Below are positions 56,369 to 64,000 of a DNA stretch of 64,000 bases, one piece after another. Each line of letters starts with the position of its first letter. The stretch's first letter is position 1. Location of the stretch: assembly GCA_028583685.1 (NCBI GenBank), contig JAMXIF010001253.1, positions 79,062,219 through 79,126,218 of the forward strand, given 5' to 3'. The notes under the pieces are model-generated. The model was not told the origin of the DNA. It did not search any database and saw only the letters and a list, made by a program, of their open reading frames with translations. This DNA is from Petaurus breviceps papuanus. Its lineage: Eukaryota; Chordata; Mammalia; Diprotodontia; Petauridae. Position numbers and translations under genes: made by a program.

Positions 56369-57287
56369 CACATATATATGTATATGTCTATATTGGAGGA
56401 TATACGGGCATATGAATACATGTATGAATGTGTGTATATATGCTTACAGGTATACATAGATAGAGGGTGCAGTACCAATTTAATAGGAACGGATGATACT
56501 TAAAAGGTGAAATTAAGAGGTAGGAAAGAAATATAATGAGAAGAGATGGAGAGAGACAGAATGGGGTAAACTATCTCATAAAGAAGAGGCAAGGGTAAAG
56601 GGTTACAATGGAGGGGAAGAATAGGAAGGTAAAATTTTTATTCTCACTGAATTTGGCTCAGGGATGGAATGAAATACACACTAAATAGGGTATCTCTCCT
56701 TACAGGAAAGTAGGGGGGAAGGGGATGAGAAGGGAGATGATGGAAGGGAGGGCAGGCTAGGGGGGAGGGAAGTTGGAAGCACTCACTTTTGAAAAGGGAT
56801 GAGATCAATGTAGAGAATAGAACAAGTGGGTGGTGGGATAGGAGGGAGGGAAATATAGTCAGTCTTTTACAATATATCTACTATGTTAATATTTTGCTTT
56901 AGCTACACATGTACAATCTATAATGAACTGCTTATCTTCCCAGTAAGGATGGGGGACAAGGGAGGAAGGGAATGAATCTGGAATTCAAAGTTTTAAAATC
57001 AAATGTTTAAAATTATATATACATATATACTGTTATTAATATTATTTTGCATGTAATTGGGAAAGAAGATATACAGGCACTGGGACATAGAGATCCACCA
57101 TGCCCTACTGGAAAAATCTAAGGGGGTATGGGAGAAGATATGGCAGAGAGCATATTGGAGGAGGGGATATCCTGTAGAACTGCTATTCTGGGGTGGTGGG
57201 TAGGGGAAAAACAGTGAGAAAATTTGTAACTCAAAATCTGGCAGAAATTAATGATGTAAATCAGAAGTTAATAAAGCATTTGAAAAA
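54545..57287 (+). mobile_element. HAL1 (half-L1): 5'UTR, ORF1, 3'UTR
   Basis: The GC-richer 5'UTR runs from about 54,545 to 55,124. ORF1 starts at 55,125 (MTRQSKQNKQKTPTLDSYLG). A coiled-coil part follows (EDLKKQIREVEEKLGREMRM), then a frame change near 55,430. An RRM-type segment comes next (SRRDNLKIIGLPESHDQ, near 55,660-55,710). The C-terminal domain reads open at 55,917-56,178 (LRDRRAWNRIFQRAEELGLK, then YPAKLSIMFQGKIWSF). A 3'UTR with a (TA)n/(TACA)n array and G-rich blocks follows, ending near 57,287. No ORF2 lies between ORF1 and 3'UTR. Copying would have needed L1 ORF2p in trans. Confidence 0.88.
56300..56380. repeat. (TA)n/(TACA)n microsatellite in HAL1 3'UTR
   Basis: Lies at the same 3'UTR position as the array at 13,240-13,375 in the other HAL1 copy. 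Confidence 0.9.
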
Positions 57288-59165
57288 TGGAAAAAAATTA
57301 ATTGGAAACTAACTAATCTAATCCTAAAGAGTGAGTTGGTCAAATAATAAATCATAGATACAGTCAATAATTTCACCAAAGAGAATGGCAATAATGAGAA
57401 AACACACCAAAACTTATGGGATGCATCCATAGCTGTTCTTGGAGGAAAATTTATATCTCTCAATGCTTACATGAATAAACTAGAGAAAGAGAAGATCAAA
57501 TAGTTGGGCATGCAACTAAAAAAAAACAGAAAAAGAATGAATTTAAATCCCCAATTAAATTAAAAATCCCAATTAAATACCAAATTAGAAATTCTGAAAA
57601 TCAAAGGAGAGATTAATAAAATTGAAAGTAGGAAAACTATTGGACTAATAAGTAAATCTAAGAACTGGTTTTATGAAAAAGCAACAAAATACATAAACCT
57701 TTGATTAATGTGATTTTAAAAAAGAAAGGAGAAAAACAAATTACCAATATTAAAAATGAAAAAGGTGAATTCACCACCAATTAAGAGGAAAGTACAGTAA
57801 TAAGGAGGAGCTATTTTGCCCAAGTCTATGCCAATAAATCTGACAATCTTAGTGTAAGAGTGATGAGTATGTACAAAAATATATATTGCCCAGATAAACA
57901 GAAGAAGAAATTTTAGAAAAATAAATCAAACAAGCCACCAATGAACTCCCTAAGAAAAAAGTTTCCATGGTCAGATGCATTTACAAGTGAAATCTACCAA
58001 ATATTTAAAGAACAATTAATTCCAATACTATATAAACTATTTAGGGAAAAATAGGCAAAAAAGGAGTCCTACCAAATTCATCTGATGATACAAATATGTT
58101 GCTGATACCGAAAACAGGAAGAGTCAAAACAGAGAAAGAAAATTAAACATCAATTCCCTCATGAATATTGATGAAGAAATCATAAATACAATATTAGTAA
58201 AGAGATTACAGCAATTAATTGTGATGATAACACACTATGACCAGGTGGGGTTTATACCAGGAATGCAGGGTTGGTTCAATATTAGGAAAACTATCAGCAT
58301 AATTGACCATATCAATAACAAAACTAACAGAAATCATATGATTAGATATAGATATAGATTCAGAAAAAAAAGCCTTTAACAAAATAGTATACCCATTCCT
58401 AGTAAAAACACTAAAGAGCATAGGAATAAATGGAGTCTTCCTTAAAATGATAAGTAGCATCTACCTAAAACCATCAGCAAGCATTATATGTAATGGGGAT
58501 AAACTAAAAGCATTCCCAAGAAGATCAGGAGTAAAAGAAGAATGTTCATTATCTCTACTATTATTCAATATTGTACTAGAAATGTTAGCTTTAACAATAA
58601 GAGAAGAAAAAGAAATTTAAGAAATTAGAATAGGCAATGAGCAAACAAAATCATCACTTTCTGCAGATGCTATGGTATGCTTAAAGAATTCTAGAGAATC
58701 AACTAAAATCTACTTGAAACAATTAACAACTTTACAAAGTTGAAGGATATAAAATAAACCCAAGTAAATCATCAGCACTTCTAAATATTACCAACAAATC
58801 CCAGCAGCAAGAGATAGAAAGAGAAATTCCATTTAAAATAATTGTAGACAATATAAAATATTAAGAGCCTACCTGCCAAGGTAAACCCAAGAACTATATG
58901 AACACAATTACAAAACATTTTTCACACAAATAAAGTCAGATTTAAACAATCAGAAAAATATCAATTGTTTATGGGTAGGCTGAGCTAATATAATGAAAAT
59001 GACAATTCTACCTAAATTAATTTACTTATTCAGTGCCATACCAATCAAACTAATAAAAATTATTTTCAATATTGAAAATTATCTAAATGTAATTGGAGAA
59101 AAATTAATAAGTGCAAAAATATATAAAATTCTTGATGGGTTATTACATGGAAGAAAGGTCAGAAC
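57288..59165 (+). mobile_element. L1 ORF2 fragment (linker and reverse transcriptase)
   Basis: Readable L1 ORF2 vocabulary in order: 'LWDASIAVLGGKFISLNAYM' (57,415-57,475), 'NKIESRKTIGLISKSKNWFY' (57,615-57,675), '[16 protein letters not shown]' (58,161), '[20 protein letters not shown]' (58,240-58,300), 'LFNIVLEMLAL' (58,560), 'MKMTILPKLIYLFSAIPIKL' (58,993-59,052). The FADD catalytic region near 58,650 is altered to a 'SADAM'-like reading. Many stops and frameshifts. No 5' endonuclease and no 3'UTR or tail. Older than the adjoining HAL1. Confidence 0.85.
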
Positions 59166-59179
59166 ACATTGTTTCTAGA

Positions 59180-59420
59180 GAGCAAAATGAGGATAAATGT
59201 GTAGAAGTTGAAAAGAGGCAAATCTGAACTTGATGTCAGGGAAATGTTCTAACAGTTAGCTATTCAAACATGGAATGAACTGCTTCAGGAGGTACTAGGT
59301 TGTTGGTCTGGATATAACTATCTTTGAATGTTGTCATTGAAAGGGTTCTTGCTCAAGTATGGATTAAACAAATTATCCTTTGGCATATTTGTGAATGCTA
59401 ATGCTCTGTGATTCTATCAT
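59180..59420 (+). mobile_element. CR1/L3-type LINE 3' end
   Basis: 'gttgaaaagaggcaaatctg', 'aacttgatgtcagggaaatg', 'caaacatggaatgaactgct', 'tcaggaggtactaggttgtt', closing 'ctgtgattctatcatg'. The GATTCTAT-type terminus is the CR1 hallmark. Confidence 0.7.
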
Positions 59421-60345
59421 GTTTCTCTATTGTACTTATTTGTCCACTTTCTCTCCTTGTACATCCCAGGACAAATCCTGTTTTGAAAAAAACATAAAAA
59501 CAAAATATTTTGGGTCATTTTTTTATATCCTGAATTAATGATCAATGCATTAAAATAATATAAGGATGATCCTAGATTCTCAAAGTCTATGCCAGTTGAC
59601 CATGAGTTCTGAAAGACATTATGAAGCTGGAAACACATGTTCACATCTGTCAGAACAAAAGTCTAGCTAAATATGGAGAGGCTTATCACCAGGTTAATTG
59701 GAATTCCTAAAGACCATCTACTAATATATAAAGGACTTGAAATCTGTGTCAGTGGACACAGGGACTATGCCAGTGAAGTCATGACTCATTAAATTTAAAA
59801 GTATAATTTTCCTTCTACTCTCAAAAAAAATAACTGTGGCTTCCAGAAATGTCTGCTTGGAGTCATCAGAAACATTAACCTATGGGTCCTACTTTGTCTT
59901 TAGCAGATTAGACAAAAGATTAAAGGTGAAAGTGTACTGTTTGCCACTTATTGGGGTAAGATGTTTTTTTTTCTATCTCCCACCCCAATTAGTTTCCTAT
60001 TTATTTTTATCTCCCTCCTATCTCAAGCCCAAGGCTAGAGCAGAAGGTTTGTTAATTAGGAGCAATCCAAAATTAGAAGAGCTGAAGACAAAGAAACCTT
60101 AAAATTGAGATATCTCCTGCTATGGGCTTCTTACAGATTTCCTGCTTTCACAGAAACTAGCAGCCTGGATTTTTGAGTATGATCAACCTACAGTTGGACA
60201 CATGTGAAATGCATTAGGGAGAGAGTAAAATAGAGTGGCAAGTATGAGGTCAGAAATGAGGGCAGATCCTGAACACATGAACAGCTAACTATTTTGTAAA
60301 TTCATTGGACTATAGTTTCTTCTTCTGACATTGAGGATACTAATA
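59421..60345. other. Unassigned DNA
   Basis: No recognised repeat or exon. The 88-residue frame near 59,836 has no familiar motif. Confidence 0.5.
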
Positions 60346-60480
60346 CTTGCAGGCTGGTGTGGAGGGTAGAGCACCGTCTGTGGAGTCAACAAGATTTAGG
60401 TTCAGTCCTTTCTATGATATATATATATAGGCTGTATCGGTTTAGACAAGCCACCTCAATACCTCCCAGCAAATTTCTAT
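60346..60480 (+). mobile_element. Old tRNA-like SINE/MIR head with (TA)n
   Basis: 'gtagagcaccgtctgtggag', 'gatttaggttcagtcctttc', a short (TA)n at 60,416-60,430, then 'gacaagccacctcaatacc'. Degenerate. Confidence 0.5.
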
Positions 60481-60554
60481 ATGACTGTTCACTAACCTTC
60501 CTTGGTAGAAGGAGTTTCCTTACTGGAACTTCCTGTAACAATAAAAGTAAAGGT

Positions 60555-60588
60555 ACAAACCACACACACACACACACACATTTTACAC
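60555..60588. repeat. (CA)n microsatellite
   Basis: Short perfect dinucleotide run. Confidence 0.9.
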
Positions 60589-60634
60589 ACCCTAGGTCAC
60601 AAGAATATTGTAAGGATGGTGATTTTTAAGCCTT

Positions 60635-60800
60635 ACAGTAGAAGGGTTATAATTTTTTTGTGTGTTGTGGATTCCTTTGGCAGTTCAGTAGAGCCAGTGA
60701 ACCTCTTCTAAGGGTATTGTTTTTAAATCCACAAAATAATGCATAAAATTACAAATGAAACCAATATATTAAAATACAGTTGGCTGGAAGGAAAACTGTG
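60635..60800. mobile_element. Possible old DNA-transposon relic
   Basis: 'gtggattcctttggcagttc', 'tgaacctcttctaagggtat' and 'ccaatatattaaaatacagt' recall a MER-type hAT element and resemble 38,705-38,960. Family not assigned. Confidence 0.4.
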
Positions 60801-61319
60801 AGATGGGAATTTTAATAATGAAGATAAAGGATTTTTAGGGATGCCTACCACAACTGTAATGAAATATGAAAATGTATCTGATTTCTATTGGTAACAAATT
60901 CACAGTATTGCATATACTAGTCTGGTTTGTTGCTTAAATTCACAATTAAAGGAAAGCTACATTTCAATTAGTGGTTTTGAAAATAAATATATATTTTTAA
61001 TTTTGCTCATTTATGTTTGAAGTCCCCATGAAATCTATCCATACATCATGGCCCCACAGTTAAGAAACTTTCTAATAGCACAACTCAGTGTCATTAGCTC
61101 CCTTTCTCTTCCTTTTTTTCTTTTTCTTTCCTCACAGGCATATTTATGTAGAAGCCTAAAAACCTTGATATGTAGGAATCTCTGCTTTATTCACTTCCTG
61201 AAAGCCTTTCTTACTGTAAGTAGTGCTTTATAGGAAATATCAGTGGGCTATCCACCAGGGTAAAATAATAGGGAAGATAGGAAAGACTTTGTGAAAGAAT
61301 ATGATATTAATCACATTCT
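60801..61319. other. Unassigned DNA
   Basis: AT-rich, nothing recognised. Confidence 0.5.
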
Positions 61320-61490
61320 GCCTCTTAGTATATTTATTCAAGTCCATATCTTATCTTCTCCATGAGATTTTAGCTCTTTGAGAGAAGTGGGCACATCTCT
61401 GTGCTAATATTAATGTTCTAGCAAAGAACTGTGTCCCCTTGTAGATGCTTAATAAATGTATGCTGAGTAAATTAATGGTTTATTAAAGAT
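61320..61490 (+). mobile_element. L2 3' end
   Basis: 'atgagattttagctctttga', 'gagagaagtgggcacatctc', 'gtagatgcttaataaatgta' give the L2 3'UTR end. Confidence 0.65.
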
Positions 61491-61609
61491 TCTTAAATAC
61501 AGTTATAAAGAAGAAGCTGTTCACTCTGGTAAATATGCAACTCAGTCATCTTTCAATCAGTTTTCCACAGCTGTATTTTCACCAAACATAGACTCTAATA
61601 ATTCTCAGT

Positions 61610-61752
61610 TGAGAAGCATCTACAAGGTCATCCCTCCCAGCCTCCCACTGCATCTCCTGTACAGTGTTTTTAAAAACTACTCACCAAGTCTCTGCTAAAT
61701 ACACTTTCAATGACAGGAAGCTCATTACTTCAAAGGGTAGGCCATTTCGTTG
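61610..61752 (-). mobile_element. CR1/L3-type 3' fragment, antisense
   Basis: 'caagtctctgctaaatacac', 'tgacaggaagctcattactt' and 'gtaggccatttcgttgctg' match the antisense of the CR1 3' region seen in sense at 59,180. Confidence 0.55.
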
Positions 61753-63033
61753 CTGAAAATGTACACATACACACACATACACATAAAGTGTGCTAGTTAA
61801 ATACCTTTTTGCAAGGAAGGAGAATTCACTAAATCTTAGACCTATGTAATATTAAAATGCAAATATAACCTTGCAAAAGTGAACATTTTGAAATACATCT
61901 TTTATGAATTGCATCTATTGCATCAACTAAAGTGCTTTTAATGCACTCCCAAGAACTCAATAATGCTATGCTACTAAGTAATGTGAGAGATTTATTTTCA
62001 TCAACTGTTATTGAGTGCAGAAAATGAAATGAATAATTTGTGGAAAGTGAGACTTTAAAGGAACTTATCTTTACCTGGCATCCTAATAAAAAGCTTATAT
62101 TAGTTTACTTATGTTCTTGAGAGGAGAAATCCTTTTGGTCACAGACTAACCCTCAAAATGTCATCACAGCAGGAGAAATGTATAGAGAACTCTAAGCAAT
62201 TGAAAACAGAAGGTGCTAATCATAGTTATCTTGCTGGTAAGTTTCCCTACTGCAAACACTGTAATAAGAACATACACATTTCCAAAGCTGACTAAATTGC
62301 AAAGAAAAGTTGGTAAATGGGGACCTACAATTTTCCTCCTAATTTTTTTTCTGGTGTATCTTGTGTTAGCCTGATGAGACAAACTGATTGGTGCTTGGGT
62401 TCAAATTATAATGTGTAGGAAATGACTACTCTAGACTGACAGTTACAGAGTGAATTGAGGTTAATAGAAAAGATACAAAAGGAAAGGTGGAAATCATCTA
62501 CCCCTTGGTGGGTACATCACCTGAGGCTTCTGATTCAGTTGGATCCTACATTGTGGTAGTTAATTTCTGGTCCCAGATTATTGATTCTCTGGTATAGTAG
62601 GATCAATACCTTGGGTCTTTCCTATGTGGGAAAAATTGTTTGCTTTTTCCTCTAAAATAATAAACCAAACTGACCTTGATTCTTAAATTTTCAGGGGACC
62701 AAGGCTTGACTGTTTTACTTGATCACTTAAGGGATAAAAAGCTTAATAATATATCTTTTGGATGGGTTCATCATCTTTGCATATACAATTGAATTAATTC
62801 TATTTCCTTATGAATGTCTTTTCCATGTTATTGTTTAGTAAATTCCTTCTATTAAATGTTACATGATTTACCAGAGCCTCATTTTGTTCCAACCCTAAGT
62901 CTAAACAATTAAACTGACCAGAGTTGGGTCTGGTCCAGAGCAAAGGGTATATTTTGGGTCCCAACAATCCAGAAATGTGAGGCAGCACTCAGAATACAAC
63001 CCATCACCAAATGAACCTAAAATTTAATTCCTT
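61753..63033. other. Unassigned DNA
   Basis: No clear repeat. 61,850-62,060 is AT-rich and low in obvious decay, with the look of a possible conserved non-coding block. A phrase near 62,945-62,967 (gggtatattttgggtcccaa) recalls an LTR end but has no partner. Confidence 0.45.
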
Positions 63034-63046
63034 CAGATAAACAGTT

Positions 63047-63204
63047 ATTTTTTTTTTAAGCAATCGGGGTTAAGTAACTTGCTCAAGGTTACAAGGCCAG
63101 TTATTTCTGGGTGTGGTGCTAAGTATCTGAGCCTGTATTTGATCCCCAGGTCATCCCAACACTGGAGCCAGTGCTCTTACTCGCTGAGCCACCTGGCTGC
63201 CCCC
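63047..63204 (-). mobile_element. WSINE-like SINE with 12-bp target duplication
   Basis: 'caatcggggttaagtaactt', 'tggtgctaagtatctgagcc', 'ctcttactcgctgagccacc'. The repeat agataaacagtt flanks it perfectly (63,035-63,046 and 63,205-63,216). Same subfamily as 21,409-21,562. Confidence 0.95.
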
Positions 63205-63216
63205 AGATAAACAGTT

Positions 63217-64000
63217 CTTGAAACTGTTAGAATCTTGGAGGGAAAAGTACTGACATAGTTGGATTTGTTTGTTTTGCTATTGAAAGAATGGAATACAGAT
63301 AAGCCTCTGACTTTGCTATGGGCTTTATTACTGTTTAAATAGAGAATCCTCAGAAAGTTAGACTTGCATGAAAAATATGAGGGGAAAATCAAATGGGAAA
63401 GATAGGCAGAAGCTAAGAAAATCTGATTCATTTGAAATAAAATTGAAAGCAAAATATTTATGACAGAGTAGTTATCTACCACATTAAAGGTAGAGTCATG
63501 ATAGCATTTTGACATTTCCAGTCAATTCTTGGTCTAATAATGTTCCTAAAGATGAAGGCTACCTGGAATTCTGTCCAAGCAGAAGTATGAACTTGCTATG
63601 AACAAGGCCTAGACATCTCCAGTGCATTAATCAATCATCATACTACTTAGACTGACAAAATAACTACACAACTACCATAATCAAATTAGATCACCTCTGT
63701 TATAATCAATTAAATGTATTAGCTAATTATAAAAAATCCTTGATCAATTTTAGAAGTAGAGAAATCCATTGGATTAACTGGACTAATTAATGACCTCACA
63801 GAAGAAGTAAGTTGGTATTAGCTGAAGAAACTTGGTCATCCCCTTTGGGCTTTTTATAAAATAGCACACCAGTCTGTAGCCCAGAAGATTTAGCTATAAG
63901 GCAGATTGAAGTACAGAGTAGTCAAACAAGCCCCTGATAAGGAATTTGGGGAGTGAAGGAGAAAGAACTTAGGTCTATTCTCCTTCCCTCACCCATGAAC
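63217..64000. other. Unassigned AT-rich DNA
   Basis: No recognised repeat, exon or RNA gene up to the window edge. Confidence 0.55.

Noticed and set aside
62560-62967. Possible LTR ending at 'gggtcccaaca'
   Set aside because: Only one end resembles an LTR. No opposite end, TATA or target duplication was found.
1-64000. A novel multi-gene system (operon, phage, defence island or secretion system)
   Set aside because: The window is repeat-dense vertebrate intergenic DNA with no coordinated coding genes on either strand.

Overview
This window looks like marsupial (metatherian) intergenic DNA. I find no host protein-coding gene, no exon I can defend, and no rRNA or tRNA gene. The organism call rests on the repeats: tRNA-headed SINEs of the wallaby/dasyurid WSINE type, MAR/THER-type CORE-SINEs with an (AAC)n tail, marsupial L1 and HAL1 (half-L1) elements, L2, CR1/L3 and MIR relics, and a LINE family related to RTE-like elements. 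An Australian marsupial fits best, but species cannot be settled by reading alone. A 10-N gap inside a (CA)n run shows that this is draft assembly.

Layout. 1-6,500: MIR and MAR1 SINEs, a long minus-strand L2 and a fragmented minus-strand CR1/L3. 6,500-9,830: an L2 cluster in both orientations, invaded by two ERV1-like LTRs. 9,830-16,400: sparse DNA, then a 5'-truncated HAL1 flanked by inverted LTR ends, several SINEs and a CCAAT/TATA promoter-like block. 16,400-22,100: mostly unassigned AT-rich DNA with SINEs and microsatellites. 22,400-26,800: minus-strand HAL1 followed by two L1 3' ends. 28,100-29,200: a palindromic MITE and a solo LTR. 29,960-36,640: a LINE inserted head-on into a second copy of its own family. 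36,660-37,740: an L1 ORF2 relic. 38,000-47,080: sparse DNA with MIRs, SINEs, an L2 and structured simple repeats. 47,085-50,170: L1 5' end split by an LTR, a MITE scrap, a (GGAA)n tract and an L2. 51,790-54,540: nested LTRs, including a CpG-rich solo LTR that looks young. 54,545-59,165: a HAL1 with 5'UTR, ORF1 and 3'UTR, then an old L1 ORF2. 59,180-64,000: a CR1 3' end, MIR, L2 and SINE remnants, otherwise unassigned.

The story of the window is layered insertion. L2, MIR and CR1/L3 form the oldest stratum. HAL1, L1 and the RTE-like LINE lie in or beside it. ERV1-like LTRs with 4-bp target duplications cut into L2. Later arrivals are WSINE-type SINEs with intact target duplications and a solo LTR with a perfect 6-bp duplication. 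The retrovirus-derived pieces are fossils, either solo LTRs or short internal stubs. The most useful observations are the young LTR with two tandem CArG-like motifs, three HAL1 copies lacking ORF2, the self-nested LINE, the similarity between one SINE body and that LINE's 5'UTR, and the LTR ends arranged as inverted repeats.
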